From: Ruegeria spongiae
Lineage (GTDB): Bacteria; Pseudomonadota; Alphaproteobacteria; Rhodobacterales; Rhodobacteraceae
Length of the DNA stretch: 64,000 bases
Direction of reading: 5' to 3'
NCBI RefSeq assembly: GCF_023502395.1
Contig: NZ_JAMFMB010000025.1
Location: 1-64,000 of the forward strand
A program made the translations under genes and the position numbers. Of this stretch, positions 17,409 to 29,207 are shown piece after piece. Numbering within the stretch: the first letter of the stretch is position 1; each line of letters begins with the position of its first letter. The notes below the pieces were generated by a model. That model had not been told where the DNA came from. It was given only the letters and a program-made list of their open reading frames with translations, and ran no database searches.

Positions 17409-17740
17409 GTCCCCCGAGCACCCCTAAACCAATCACACTACAAAAAACTTGTCTTAAAAACGTCCCATGAGCCTAACAAGGCGTCGGGAACCGAACAAGC
17501 AAGCGGTTCCCTTTCAAAGTGGAACTTTTGCCATAATTTCCAATACGTGGATAATGGGCAGAAAACACCCATGACTGTTTTGATTTGCAGGTTGTACTTT
17601 CGAACCCCGGACCACTTTAGCGATTGTTCGCCTTTTACCGCCCTGAACCGACCCCACTCTCGCGCTGAATTGATTCTCCGTGATGGCTATGATCTAACGT
17701 TTCCATAACCCCAGGCAGCAACCTAAACAGGCCATATTCC
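17409..17740. other. Divergent intergenic region, regulator / wzi
   Basis: 332 AT-richer bases between divergently transcribed genes, so promoters for both should be here. I see no clear operator, hairpin or small gene; the 104-codon open frame at 17394-17708 has no motif and poor composition. Confidence 0.35.
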
Positions 17741-19069
17741 ATGATGACGCCGTGCGTGTTGAGCACCCGGTCGCGCCGCGAAAGCGCCACCGCACCGTCC
17801 CTTTTGCAAACCGAACTGGCCCGCCGCTGGCTGGCGGGGGTCGCCGCGGCGCTGGCGGTTCTGGGGGCTGCGGCAGACCCGGCGCGGGCACAGCAGGAAA
17901 TGGGGCCAGAGGGGCCCGGGCTCAGCTTTTATGGCGGCGCCATCACCGATCCCTTCCTCGGGCTGAGCGAGCGTTATGGCGATCTGGCGTTCAATTCCGC
18001 TGCGATCCGCTATCAGCGCGATTTCGGGCAACTCCATTTCGACATCACCGCCGCCCATCTGCAGCATGGCCGCGACAGCACCATCCCGCGCTATGAGCTG
18101 GCCTACAGCTTTGCCGGGGACACCGCCGAAATCAGTGTCGCCAAGAAACTGCGCAACTGGGGGCCGTCACGCTACAGTTCGCTGTTTCTGTCGCGCAATG
18201 CCCCGGCGATGCATGCGGTCTCTATCGCCAAGACCAAACCCACCGCGCTGGACGTGCCGGTGCTGAAATGGCTGGGGCCCTGGGATGGCGAGTTCCTGAT
18301 CGGCACCACCGATGATTCCGGGCAGCCCGATGATGCGCTGTTCATGGGAATGCGCCTGGCCATCCGCCCCGTGAAAGGGCTGGAGATCGAGTTCATCCGC
18401 ACCGCGCAATGGGGCGGCGAGGGGAATTCGCAAAGTCTGGGCACCTTCTGGGACGTGCTGCGCGGTGAAACCAATTCGGGCTCCTCGGCAGAAGCCAACC
18501 AGCTGGCCGGGCTGGGCCTGTCCTACGGGTTCGATATCCAGGACAGCAATCTGCGCTTTTATGGCCAGATCGCTGGCGAGGACGAGGCCGGGGGCCTGCC
18601 CTCCTGCACCTTCTACATGGCCGGTGCCGAGTTGAACACGCGCCTGTTCGGCGTACCCACCACCGCCACGCTGGAAACCGTGGACACCCGCACCGACACC
18701 TCCAGCTCGGGGTTCTGCGGGCCGAACTCGGCCTATAACAACAATACCTATTCCTACGCCAACAAGGGCGTGGTGCTGGGCGCCGCTGTCGATACCGAAG
18801 GGCAATCCACCAATCTGTATGTCAGCCACGACTTTGCTGATTTCGACCTCAACTGGAGCGTCGGGCATTACCTGGTCAACGCGGACTCGGCCCCTGATCA
18901 CCGACTCAGCACCGACCGCCAGAGCGGTACGCTGGCCACGATCGGGGTCGGCAAGCAATTCGACCGGCTGCGGGTGGACGGGATCGTCGCCTATCAGGGT
19001 TTCGACCTGGACACGGCCGACATGAAAGAAGGGCTGCGCGCCGGACTCGGGCTTTCAGTCGCTTTCTGA
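17741..19069 (+). CDS. wzi: Wzi-like outer-membrane capsule assembly protein
   Basis: A 442-residue beta-barrel-type protein. The signal peptide spans ~residues 28-50 (WLAGVAAALAVLG, cleaved after ARA). Amphipathic strands with alternating hydrophobic residues follow, and it ends in LSVAF with a terminal Phe typical of outer-membrane barrels. The segment LRNWGPSRYSSLFLSRNAPAM resembles the conserved motif of the capsule-assembly Wzi family. Wzi proteins help attach capsule to the outer surface, which fits the exporter at 37646-40561. Two adjacent ATGs (17741, 17744) are possible starts. Confidence 0.78.
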   Translation: MMTPCVLSTRSRRESATAPSLLQTELARRWLAGVAAALAVLGAAADPARAQQEMGPEGPGLSFYGGAITDPFLGLSERYGDLAFNSAAIRYQRDFGQLHFDITAAHLQHGRDSTIPRYELAYSFAGDTAEISVAKKLRNWGPSRYSSLFLSRNAPAMHAVSIAKTKPTALDVPVLKWLGPWDGEFLIGTTDDSGQPDDALFMGMRLAIRPVKGLEIEFIRTAQWGGEGNSQSLGTFWDVLRGETNSGSSAEANQLAGLGLSYGFDIQDSNLRFYGQIAGEDEAGGLPSCTFYMAGAELNTRLFGVPTTATLETVDTRTDTSSSGFCGPNSAYNNNTYSYANKGVVLGAAVDTEGQSTNLYVSHDFADFDLNWSVGHYLVNADSAPDHRLSTDRQSGTLATIGVGKQFDRLRVDGIVAYQGFDLDTADMKEGLRAGLGLSVAF

Positions 19070-19207
19070 GATAGAGGTCCCGCCTCTGCCCTATCGTGGA
19101 ACAGACCGCAACAGTGCCCACCCGTTGGGGCAATGGTTCTTGTTGACAGGCCCGGTCTGTGCTTTGACTCGCCGCGAGTGGCTGCCGAAAGGGTGTGAGG
19201 GGTAGAT

Positions 19208-20383
19208 ATGGGTAAGTTGAAGATTGCCGTTGTCGGGATCGGTTATGTAGGGCTGTCGAACGCGGTTTTGCTGTCGCGCAAACATTCTGTCACGGCGCTG
19301 GATGTCAGCACCGAGCGGGTGGCGATGCTCAATGCCCGCCAGAATCCGATCATCGACCCGGAACTGGAACAGTACCTGGCCGAGGAAGAGCTGGACCTGC
19401 GCGCCACCACCGATCCGGCCAAAGCCTTTGACGGGGCCGATTACATCATCGTGGCCACCCCCACCAATTATGACCCGGAAACCAATTTCTTCGACACCTC
19501 CACGGTCGAGACGGTGATCGAACAGGCGCTGAAGCTGAACGCGGATGCAGTGATCGTGATCAAATCGACCATCCCGGTGGGCTTCACCCGCGATCTGTGC
19601 GAACGGCTGGGCACCGACCGGATCCTGTTCAGCCCCGAGTTCCTGCGCGAGGGCCGCGCGCTTTACGACAACCTGCACCCGTCGCGCATCGTGGTGGGCG
19701 AGCCCTCGGCGCGGGGTCAGTGTTTTGCCGATCTGCTGGCCGATTGCGCGCTGGACGAGAACGTGCCAATCCTGCTCACCGGGCCGTCCGAGGCCGAGGC
19801 GGTCAAGCTTTTCGCCAATACCTATCTCGCCATGCGGGTGGCCTATTTCAACGAGCTCGACAGCTACGCGCTGGCCCATGACCTGGACCCGCGCCAGATC
19901 ATCGAGGGGGTCGGGTTGGATCCGCGCATCGGCACCCATTACAACAACCCCTCCTTCGGCTATGGCGGCTATTGCCTGCCCAAGGACAGCAAGCAGCTGT
20001 TGGCCAATTACGCCAACGTGCCGCAGAACCTGATGCAGGCCATCGTCGCCGCCAACCGCACCCGCAAGGATTTCATCGCCGACCGGATCATCGCCCGCGC
20101 GCCGCGCACGGTCGGCATCTACCGGCTGGTGATGAAAACCGGCTCGGACAATTTCCGGCAAAGCTCGGTGCAGGGGATCATGAAACGGATCAAGGCCAAG
20201 GGGATCGAGGTGATCGTCTATGAGCCGGCGCTGAAAGAGCGCGACTTCTTCGGCTCGACCGTCATCCGCGATCTGAATCACTTCAAGGCCGAGGCCGATC
20301 TGATCATCGCCAACCGCCACGCCCCGGAATTGACCAATGTGGTGCAGAAGGTCTTTACCCGCGACCTGTTCAGCGCGGACTGA
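19208..20383 (+). CDS. ugd: UDP-glucose 6-dehydrogenase
   Basis: Oxidises UDP-glucose to UDP-glucuronate with NAD+. The N-terminal Rossmann motif is [16 protein letters not shown] (residues ~7-22). [12 protein letters not shown] and FSPEFLREG are conserved family motifs. [19 protein letters not shown] is the central helix region. The catalytic Cys lies in [14 protein letters not shown] near residue 256. Length 391 is typical of the single-domain bacterial enzymes. With the epimerase at 54378-55391 it could also provide UDP-galacturonate. It is a stand-alone gene with its own ribosome-binding region (GTGAGGGG before ATG 19208). Confidence 0.96.
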   Translation: MGKLKIAVVGIGYVGLSNAVLLSRKHSVTALDVSTERVAMLNARQNPIIDPELEQYLAEEELDLRATTDPAKAFDGADYIIVATPTNYDPETNFFDTSTVETVIEQALKLNADAVIVIKSTIPVGFTRDLCERLGTDRILFSPEFLREGRALYDNLHPSRIVVGEPSARGQCFADLLADCALDENVPILLTGPSEAEAVKLFANTYLAMRVAYFNELDSYALAHDLDPRQIIEGVGLDPRIGTHYNNPSFGYGGYCLPKDSKQLLANYANVPQNLMQAIVAANRTRKDFIADRIIARAPRTVGIYRLVMKTGSDNFRQSSVQGIMKRIKAKGIEVIVYEPALKERDFFGSTVIRDLNHFKAEADLIIANRHAPELTNVVQKVFTRDLFSAD

Positions 20384-20594
20384 CCCATTCGGGCGGCGCG
20401 CGCGCCCCATCCCTCTGAAATGACTTTCTTTCTGCTCTGAACGGCCCGGATTTCGGACCGCCCCAGGCCGTATTTGCGGCAAATTCCCGCCAAGTCCGCG
20501 CCTGATATGAGCGGGATATTTCCCGTAAATTCCGGCCCGATTGCGCCGACCGTCTCCCCCATGCCATCCCCGCGGCAGGCAGAGGAGCATTGAA

Positions 20595-21782
20595 ATGTCA
20601 CAGGCAGACTCATTCGAACGGTTGATGCTGGACCTGATCAATCAGGAACGCGCAAAAGCGGGTGTGGACCCGCTGAAACTGGAACTGCGTCTCAACGATT
20701 CTGCGGAAGATTACAGCGAGGACATGCTGGAGCAGGATTTCTTTTCGCATACCGGGCAGGACGGGTCCGATCCCGGCGACCGGATGCGCGAGGCTGGGTT
20801 TCAGTTTTCCGGCAGCTGGACCTGGGGCGAAAACATCGCCTGGCAGAGCGAGCGCGGCGCCACCGGCATCGCAGATGACGTCGCCAACCTGCATCAGGGG
20901 CTGATGAACAGTCCGGGCCATCGCGCCAATATCCTGAACCCGAATTTCGAAGTGATCGGCATCGGCATCGAGCGCGGCAATTACAATGGCTGGGACGCGG
21001 TGATGGTGACCCAGAACTTCGCCCGCACCGGCGCACCGCTGCAGCTCGACAACGGCAATGGTGGTGGCGGCGGTGACCCGACCCCCCTACCCCCGCAGGA
21101 TCTGGTGCTCTATGGGAATGGCGGCGCGAACACCCTCACTGGCAGAACCGGCGACGACCGGCTGTTCGGCCAGGGCGGCAACGATACGCTGACCGGCAAC
21201 GAAGGCGCAGACACGCTGAAGGCGGGCAGCGGCAGCGATCAGCTTCGCGGCGGCAGCGGAAACGACGAAGCCGATGGCGGCACGGGCAATGACAAACTCT
21301 GGGGAGGAAACGGCAGCGACAATCTCCTGGGTCGCAGCGGTAACGACAAGTTCTGGGGCGGAAACGGCAGTGATAGGCTCTGGGGCGGCAATGGCAACGA
21401 CACGATCCATGGCGGAAACGGCAATGACACAATCTATGCTGGTAATGACAATGACAGCATAGGAGGAGGCGCTGACAATGACGACCTGGGCGGCGGAAAC
21501 GGCAATGACACACTCAACGGCGGCACCGGCGATGACAAGCTGCGCGGCGGCGCGGGTGCCGACAGGCTGATATTCTCGACTGGCGATGACCGAGCATTCG
21601 GGTTCGGCGGCGCTGACGTGGTCGATCTGAGTAATGTGGCTACAATCAAAAACTTTGCCGACCTGCAGGCCAACCACCTATCGGGCGGGGCAAATGCGGT
21701 GATCAATGATGGCTTGGGCAATACTCTGACACTGGTCAGCGTGAATGTAGCCACGTTGGACGCGGGCGATTTCATCTTCTGA
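20595..21782 (+). CDS. CAP/SCP-domain protein with RTX repeats
   Basis: Residues ~5-140 are a bacterial CAP (SCP-like) domain: LINQERAKAGVDPLKL, FFSHTGQDGSDPGDRM, WGENIAW, LMNSPGHRANILNPNFE and VTQNFA. The acidic/His pair common to CAP proteins is present, but its biochemical role is unsettled. A Gly/Pro linker at ~155-165 leads to RTX nonapeptides (~170-335) and a C-terminal segment ending in LDAGDFIF, the usual tail of type I-secreted RTX proteins. The start is ATG 20595, just after AGAGGAG; an earlier in-frame start at 20541 lacks a ribosome-binding site. No signal peptide is seen, so PrtDE is the probable exporter. Confidence 0.92.
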   Translation: MSQADSFERLMLDLINQERAKAGVDPLKLELRLNDSAEDYSEDMLEQDFFSHTGQDGSDPGDRMREAGFQFSGSWTWGENIAWQSERGATGIADDVANLHQGLMNSPGHRANILNPNFEVIGIGIERGNYNGWDAVMVTQNFARTGAPLQLDNGNGGGGGDPTPLPPQDLVLYGNGGANTLTGRTGDDRLFGQGGNDTLTGNEGADTLKAGSGSDQLRGGSGNDEADGGTGNDKLWGGNGSDNLLGRSGNDKFWGGNGSDRLWGGNGNDTIHGGNGNDTIYAGNDNDSIGGGADNDDLGGGNGNDTLNGGTGDDKLRGGAGADRLIFSTGDDRAFGFGGADVVDLSNVATIKNFADLQANHLSGGANAVINDGLGNTLTLVSVNVATLDAGDFIF

Positions 21783-21809
21783 GCCCCGCTGGCATATCTC
21801 TGTCAGAGC

Positions 21810-21839
21810 GCCGTTCGGAATTTCCGAAATTCGAACGGC
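21810..21839 (+). terminator. Inverted repeat after the CAP-RTX gene
   Basis: GCCGTTCG (21810-21817) pairs with CGAACGGC (21832-21839), and the inner bases GAATTTC/GAAATT can extend the stem with a bulge. It sits 27 bases past the stop codon. No U tract follows, so it may be a weak terminator or an mRNA-stabilising hairpin. Confidence 0.45.
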
Positions 21840-22022
21840 GGCTCCAGGCAATCGAACAGCCGTCACACCCCGTCCGGTGGTCCTTCGGAACCTCTCACGT
21901 GGTCATGTTCCGAGGCATTTGATGACGGATAATCGCTATCACGGATAGTGACATCACACGAAACTACCATATTGAAATCCCGCAGCGCGTCTGCAAGAAC
22001 TCGGGTATCTCCCCTTTCTTAG

Positions 22023-23186
<1,164 letters not shown>

Positions 23187-23302
23187 GTCGCAACCACCGC
23201 CTTCCGGGCAGGCCCGTTGCAAGACCAGACCCGACAGGGTAGATCCTGCTCAAGCGGGCAGCCCCCTGCCCCACGGTCTGGCCGTAGCAAAGGACGATTT
23301 GA

Positions 23303-24424
23303 ATGACCAAAAAGGCACTGATTACCGGCGTCACCGGGCAGGACGGGTCTTATCTGGCGGAATTCCTGTTGGACAAGGGTTATGAGGTACATGGCATCAA
23401 GCGCCGGGCCTCGCTGTTCAACACCCAGCGGGTCGATCACATCTATGAGGACCCACAGACCGATCACGCCCGCTTCCGGCTGCATTACGGCGATCTGAGC
23501 GACAGTTCCAACCTGACCCGCATCATGCGCGAGGTGGAACCCGACGAGGTCTATAACCTGGGCGCGCAATCCCATGTGGCGGTCAGTTTCGAGGCCCCCG
23601 AATACACCGCCGATGTCGACGCAATGGGCACGTTGCGCCTGCTGGAAGCGATCCGCTTTCTGGGGCTGGAACAGAAGAGCCGCTTCTATCAGGCCTCGAC
23701 ATCGGAACTGTATGGTCTGGTGCAGGAAACCCCCCAGCGCGAGACCACACCGTTCCACCCGCGTTCCCCTTACGCGGTGGCCAAGCTTTACAGCTACTGG
23801 ATCGCGGTCAATTACCGCGAGGCCTATGGCATGTATGCCTGCAACGGGATCCTGTTCAACCACGAGAGCCCGCGCCGCGGCGAGACCTTCGTGACCCGCA
23901 AGATCACCCGCGGGCTGGCCAATATCGCGCAGGGGCTCGAAGAGTGTCTCTATATGGGCAATATCGACAGTTTGCGCGACTGGGGCCATGCCAAGGATTA
24001 TGTGCGCATGCAGTGGATGATGCTGCAGCAGGACACGCCCGAGGATTTCGTCATCGCCACCGGCAAGCAATATTCGGTGCGCCAGTTCATCGCTTGGTCG
24101 GCGGCGGAACTGGGGGTCACGCTGGCGTTCTCCGGTGACGGTCTTGACGAGGTCGCCACCGTCACCGCGATCGAGGGCGACGAGGCCCCGGCGCTCAATG
24201 TGGGCGACGTGATCATGCGCATCGATCCGCGCTATTTCCGCCCGGCGGAGGTGGAAACGCTGCTGGGCGACCCGTCGAAAGCCAAACAGAAGCTGGGCTG
24301 GGAGCCCGAGATCACCGTGCAGGAAATGTGCGCCGAGATGGTGCGCGAGGACCTCAAGACCGCCCGCCGCCACGCGCTGCTGAAGGAACACGGGATGGAT
24401 GTTCCGGTCTCGGTCGAGGGGTAG
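23303..24424 (+). CDS. gmd: GDP-mannose 4,6-dehydratase
   Basis: Converts GDP-D-mannose to GDP-4-keto-6-deoxymannose. It is an extended SDR with [15 protein letters not shown] at residues ~7-21, the Gmd hallmark GIKRRAS, and the catalytic Tyr-Lys in [12 protein letters not shown]. Length 373 is typical. The next gene starts 4 bases after its stop, so gmd and fcl are almost certainly co-transcribed and form the GDP-L-fucose pathway with manC. Confidence 0.97.
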   Translation: MTKKALITGVTGQDGSYLAEFLLDKGYEVHGIKRRASLFNTQRVDHIYEDPQTDHARFRLHYGDLSDSSNLTRIMREVEPDEVYNLGAQSHVAVSFEAPEYTADVDAMGTLRLLEAIRFLGLEQKSRFYQASTSELYGLVQETPQRETTPFHPRSPYAVAKLYSYWIAVNYREAYGMYACNGILFNHESPRRGETFVTRKITRGLANIAQGLEECLYMGNIDSLRDWGHAKDYVRMQWMMLQQDTPEDFVIATGKQYSVRQFIAWSAAELGVTLAFSGDGLDEVATVTAIEGDEAPALNVGDVIMRIDPRYFRPAEVETLLGDPSKAKQKLGWEPEITVQEMCAEMVREDLKTARRHALLKEHGMDVPVSVEG

Positions 24425-24428
24425 CGCC

Positions 24429-25397
24429 ATGAAGATCTATGTGGCCGGTCATCGCGGCATGGTGGGCGGTGCCATCCTGCGCCGGTTGCAGGCGCGCCGC
24501 GAGGCGGGCGAAGCGCTGGAGCTGATCACCCGCAGCCACGCGGAACTGGACCTGACCGATCAGGCACAGGTGCGCGACTTCTTTCAGGCTGAGCGCCCCG
24601 ACCGGGTCATTCTGGCCGCTGCCAAGGTGGGTGGGATCGTCGCCAACAACAGCTACCCGGCGGAATTCATCCACGACAATCTGATGATCCAGTGCAACGT
24701 GATCCACGCCGCCCATGAGGCCGGGGTGCAGCACCTGCTGCAACTGGGATCAAGCTGCATCTATCCCCGGCTGGCGCCGCAGCCGATGGGTGAGGACGCG
24801 CTGCTGACCGGCACGCTGGAGCCCACCAACGAGCCCTATGCCATCGCCAAGATCGCCGGGATCAAGCTGTGCGAAAGCTACAACCGGCAATATGGCCGCG
24901 ATTACCGTTCGGTCATGCCCACCAATCTTTACGGGCCGGGCGACAATTTCCACCCCGAGAACTCCCATGTGCTGCCCGCCTTGATCCGCCGTTTCCATGA
25001 GGCGCGAGAGAGCGGCACGCGGGAGGTGCAGATCTGGGGCAGCGGCACGCCGCGCCGCGAGTTTCTGCATGTGGATGACATGGCCGAGGCCTCGCTGTTT
25101 GTGCTCGACCTGCCGAAAGCGGCCTATGACGCCAATACAGAGCCTATGTTGAGCCATATCAACGTGGGCACCGGCAGCGACATCAGCATTCTGGAACTGG
25201 CGCAGATGGTGGCCCAGGTGACCGGGTTTCAGGGGCGGATCACCACTGACCCCTCCAAACCTGACGGCACCCCGCGCAAGTTGATGGATGTCTCGCGGCT
25301 GGGTGCGATGGGTTGGCGCGCGCAGATGCCGCTGGAGCAGGGGATCACCGAAACCTATCGCTGGTTCCTTGCAAATCAGGACGTATTCCGGCGGTAA
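24429..25397 (+). CDS. fcl: GDP-L-fucose synthase
   Basis: NADPH-dependent epimerase/reductase that turns the Gmd product into GDP-L-fucose. Motifs are [11 protein letters not shown] near the N-terminus, LGSSCIYP, and catalytic Tyr/Lys in [16 protein letters not shown]. The ATG at 24429, 4 bases after gmd, gives the standard 322 residues; an upstream in-frame start at 24399 lies inside gmd. It is followed 31 bases later by manC in the same direction. Confidence 0.97.
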   Translation: MKIYVAGHRGMVGGAILRRLQARREAGEALELITRSHAELDLTDQAQVRDFFQAERPDRVILAAAKVGGIVANNSYPAEFIHDNLMIQCNVIHAAHEAGVQHLLQLGSSCIYPRLAPQPMGEDALLTGTLEPTNEPYAIAKIAGIKLCESYNRQYGRDYRSVMPTNLYGPGDNFHPENSHVLPALIRRFHEARESGTREVQIWGSGTPRREFLHVDDMAEASLFVLDLPKAAYDANTEPMLSHINVGTGSDISILELAQMVAQVTGFQGRITTDPSKPDGTPRKLMDVSRLGAMGWRAQMPLEQGITETYRWFLANQDVFRR

Positions 25398-25428
25398 TGC
25401 CCGCAGGACGTATTTGGGAATTGAGCCT

Positions 25429-26889
25429 ATGACCGACGATCTGACCCCGGAGATTCATCCCTTGCTACTGTGCGGCGGGTCGGGCACCCGGCTCTGGCCG
25501 CTCTCGCGCAAGAGCTATCCCAAGCAATTTGCCCGCCTCACCGGCGAGGAAAGCCTGTTCCAGGCGTCGGCGCGCAGGCTTTCAGGGCCGGGTTTCGCCG
25601 CGCCGATGGCAATCACCGGGTCCGATTTCCGCTTCATCGTCACCGAACAACTGGCGGCGGTGGAAATCGCCCCGGCCGCCATTCTGATCGAGCCCGAGGG
25701 ACGCAACACCGCCCCCGCGATCCTGGCCGCGGCCCTGGCGCTTGAGGCGCGTGCGCCCGGCGCGCTGATGCTGGTGGCCCCCGCCGATCACGTCATCCCA
25801 GACGCCGCCCGGTTCCGCGATGTGGTGCAGGCGGCAGCCCCTGCCGCGCACGCCGGTCGCATCGTCACCTTCGGCATCCGCCCCGACCGGGCCGAAACCG
25901 GTTACGGCTGGCTGGAACTGACTGACGCGCCGGATGCCGACTTCTCTCCGGTCCCGCAGGACCTCAAGGGTTTTGTCGAAAAACCCGATGACGCGACCGC
26001 CCGCGCCATGCTGGAGGGCGGGCAGCATCTGTGGAATGCGGGCATCTTCCTGATGTCCTCCGCCACGCTGATTGCCGCGTTTGAAACCCACGCGCCCGAA
26101 ATGCTGGCAGGCACACGCGCCGCCGTTGACGGGGCCGAGCGCGATCTGGGCTTCACCCGGCTGGCACCCGATCCCTGGGCGGCGCTGGACGATATCTCGA
26201 TCGATTATGCGGTGATGGAGAAATCCGACAATCTGACCGTGGTGCCTTATGGCGGGGCCTGGTCCGATCTGGGCGGCTGGGATGCAGTCTGGCGCGACAG
26301 CGGGCCGGATACGGCCGGGGTGGTGACCGCCGGGCCGTCCACGGCGCTGGATTGCGAAAACACCCTGCTTAGAGCCGAATCCGAGGCGCAGGAACTGGTC
26401 GGGATCGGGCTGAGCGATGTGATCGCCGTGGCCATGCCCGATGCGGTGCTGGTCGCCCATAAGGATCGCGCGCAAGATGTCAAACAGGCGGTCGCAGCCC
26501 TCAAGGCCAAAGGCGTGCCCCAGGCCGAGACCCTGCCGCGCGATTACCGCCCCTGGGGCTGGTATGAAAGCCTGGTGGTGGGCGAGCGGTTCCAGGTCAA
26601 ACGCATCCATGTGACCCCCGGCGCGGCGCTGAGCCTGCAAAGCCACCATCACCGCTCCGAACACTGGATCGTGGTCGAGGGCACCGCAAAGGTCACCGTG
26701 GATGAGACTGTGCAACTGGTGACCGAGAACCAATCGGTCTATATCCCGCTGGGCGCGGTGCACCGGATGGAAAACCCCGGCAAGGTGCCGATGGTACTGA
26801 TCGAGGTGCAGACCGGCGCCTATCTCGGCGAGGATGACATCATCCGCTACGAAGACGTCTATGCACGCGGTCAAGGCGCAAAAGGGTAA
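25429..26889 (+). CDS. manC: Mannose-1-phosphate guanylyltransferase / mannose-6-phosphate isomerase
   Basis: Bifunctional enzyme that makes GDP-mannose. The N-terminal nucleotidyltransferase carries LCGGSGTRLWPLSRKSYPKQF, the substrate-binding GFVEKP and NAGIFL. The C-terminal cupin (~residues 360-480) is the isomerase, with RPWGWYESL and the metal-binding SHHHRSEHW. The ATG at 25429 gives 486 residues, matching the AlgA/ManC family; longer frames upstream run into fcl. No phosphomannomutase (ManB) is in the window, so mannose-1-phosphate must come from elsewhere. Confidence 0.97.
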   Translation: MTDDLTPEIHPLLLCGGSGTRLWPLSRKSYPKQFARLTGEESLFQASARRLSGPGFAAPMAITGSDFRFIVTEQLAAVEIAPAAILIEPEGRNTAPAILAAALALEARAPGALMLVAPADHVIPDAARFRDVVQAAAPAAHAGRIVTFGIRPDRAETGYGWLELTDAPDADFSPVPQDLKGFVEKPDDATARAMLEGGQHLWNAGIFLMSSATLIAAFETHAPEMLAGTRAAVDGAERDLGFTRLAPDPWAALDDISIDYAVMEKSDNLTVVPYGGAWSDLGGWDAVWRDSGPDTAGVVTAGPSTALDCENTLLRAESEAQELVGIGLSDVIAVAMPDAVLVAHKDRAQDVKQAVAALKAKGVPQAETLPRDYRPWGWYESLVVGERFQVKRIHVTPGAALSLQSHHHRSEHWIVVEGTAKVTVDETVQLVTENQSVYIPLGAVHRMENPGKVPMVLIEVQTGAYLGEDDIIRYEDVYARGQGAKG

Positions 26890-27257
26890 CCCTGACAGCC
26901 AAACCACCATCCCACCTGCAAATCGGCCGGAGGTCAGCGGCCATCCATCCCAGGTTCCTGCGTCACAGTGCAGCTGCTTCAGAAAATGAATATATCTGCC
27001 GTCAGATCCATCGACGGCAGGCCGCTGAGAAGCAGCGTATTGCCTGCGTCATCGGTAATCAGCACACCGTCACCAACATCTTGCAGATGATTGTCCCGCA
27101 AATCCGCGAAATTCGCGATTCCGGCAGCGCCGATAAGGTCCAGCCTGTCCTCGGCGACGGCAAATGACATCACCGTATCCTGCCCGGACGAAAAGACCAG
27201 CACATCTGCTCCGGGTCCAGGATAAAGCAGATCGTTGTCCGTACCCCCATTCAATGT

Positions 27258-27375
27258 ATCCTGGCCGTCCCCTCCAAACAGCTGGTCCAGCCCCCCGTTG
27301 CCCTCCAGCATATCGTCGCCGATGCCGCCAAAAACCGTATCATTGTCAGCCCCACCACGAATGAGGTCATGCCCC
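27258..27375. repeat. 118-bp direct repeat, copy A
   Basis: Differs from 27610-27727 at two of 118 positions by my manual alignment. It encodes the same RTX block (NDTVFGGIGDDMLEGNGG and neighbours) twice, 352 bases apart. Such high nucleotide identity points to a recent internal duplication or gene conversion. Confidence 0.9.
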
Positions 27376-27486
27376 CCATCTCCGACAAGCCTGTCATGCC
27401 CCTCTGAACCGCGCAGCGTATCTTTGCCCGGGCCGCCATGTGCCACGTCATTGCCCTCTCCCGCCAAGATCATGTCATCGCCCCTG

Positions 27487-27494
27487 CCCCCCCC
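27487..27494 (-). repeat. G8 homopolymer causing a frame break
   Basis: Eight C on the plus strand (eight G in the coding strand) mark the exact point where the central and C-terminal RTX frames part. Seven would restore the frame. Confidence 0.75.
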
Positions 27495-27609
27495 AGAGCT
27501 CGTCCGCGCCCGCACCACCAGAAAGGCTGTCTGCATGGTCTTCGCCCTTCAAGGTATCGCGACCACCCCCTCCTATAAGCGTGTCCCGGCTCGAACCTCC
27601 CGAAATCCA

Positions 27610-27727
27610 ATCCTGGCCGTCCCCTCCAAACAGCTGGTCCAGCCCCCCGTTGCCCTCCAGCATATCGTCGCCGATGCCGCCAAAAACCGTATCATTGTCA
27701 ACCCCACCACGAATGATGTCATGCCCC
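27610..27727. repeat. 118-bp direct repeat, copy B
   Basis: Partner of 27258-27375, same orientation. Recombination between the copies would delete 352 bp, which is not a multiple of three. It would therefore also shift the frame, and depending on which frame is active could bypass the G8 break between the copies. Confidence 0.9.
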
Positions 27728-29207
27728 AATCCCCCCAAAAGACTGTCGGCATGGGCACCGCCCCATAGCGTATCGTTCCCCGAAAAACCCGCCACTGTGT
27801 CCCGGCCATCCCCTGAGATGATGAAGTCGCGTCCGGCGCTGCCGGAAATGTTTTCACCGGTTTGGTTTGTAATGCGTGGTTTGACAACAGGGCCGGTCGA
27901 CGCGCTTCTCACCGTCTCATAGGTGCCAAGCCGGTCCAGATAGGAGACCAGTACCGTGATGCCATGCCCGACATCCGCGTAAATCAGCTTGTAAGCATTT
28001 CCCGTCGCCCCGGGGATTTTTTGCCCGTCGCGGTACCATTGATACGTGACACTGGTTACCCCGTCCGCATCATGAAGCGTGCTGATGTCAGCTCTCAGAA
28101 TCTTCCCTTGGCCGACCCAGCCGTGCCATGACACATCACCGGTCGGGGCAGCATTCACGCCAACACCCTGAAGCGTCAGAAGCGACGCGTCCGGCATGCG
28201 CAGAATCCGATCCGCTCCGGACTGGGATGACAGGATCACGGCCCGTTCTGCGGCTGTGAAGACCGAAAAATCCAGGAGGTCCTCAGACGGGTCAAAATCG
28301 GTGACTGTGTCGGCCCCCATATTCCACGTCAATGCGAAGACATCCGCACCTGCGCCAAGCGTCACCTCTTCGTTGTCAGCGGTGCTCTTGATCCGGTCTG
28401 CGCCGGCACTGCCGGTCTTGACTTTGGTTCTGCCAGGGGTCTGTTCCCCCACAGGATAGTGATCGACATGGGCAAATATCCTACCCGGCCACAATTCAGA
28501 AAGGGCGAGCGACCTGCCGCTTGCCGAGGTCACCCGAATGTCGGTATCGGCGTATTGCAACAGCGCCCCGTCGGCCAGCCGTTGGTAGTCGAGTTGCATG
28601 GAACTGCGCAGAAAGGGCAGGCTTCCGAGGTCGAGCCGGTCCCTGCCCGGTTCGAAGTCGCGGATATGATGCCCGCTTTCGCCAACGCCGATCACAAAGA
28701 CATCCCGCCCTGCCCCACCGGTCAGATCACTGCCGCCGGACCCGGCGACCAGGGTATCGTCGCCCCCTGCGCCCCTGATCCAGTCGCGCAGCCCGCCGGG
28801 GGAGGCAAGGATCACGTCGTCGCCAGCAGTGCCCGCAAGGATCTGTCCGGCGGGATCGGTATCTCTGATCACCTGCCCCAACGTGTCGAGCGGTACGGTG
28901 AATTGTGACAGACCGTCTGCCCCCTCGCTGGCGGCGAAAATCTGCAGCTCGTCACCCACCCGCACAATTTCAAGCGCGGTCACATCTTCGAGCCCCAGCC
29001 CAATGCAATGAACCAGGGTCGCGGCGTGGACAAGCCGGCCATTGGGCAGAAGCGAAAACAGGCTGAACCCGTCATCACTCCCGCCGGCAACCACAAAGAC
29101 ATGCCCTCCGGTCTCCAGCATGGCCACCGCCTGAACGCCACCGAAGCGGCTGTGCAGCGTGTCGATCACGTAATCGGTCGCGACCAGTTCGCCGTCCGAA
29201 CCCAATT

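Larger units (their letters stand above)
26979..27494 (-). pseudogene. C-terminal fragment of a frameshifted RTX beta-propeller protein
   Basis: About 170 codons of RTX repeats (GRGDDMILAGEGNDVAHGG and onward) ending in a normal type I secretion tail, DLTADIFIF. The frame is out of register with the upstream part at a run of eight G on the coding strand (27487-27494). With seven G the reading would be LWGGRGDDMI without a break. No start codon with a ribosome-binding site serves this piece alone, so it is best read as the 3' end of the gene that begins near 29717. Confidence 0.8.
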
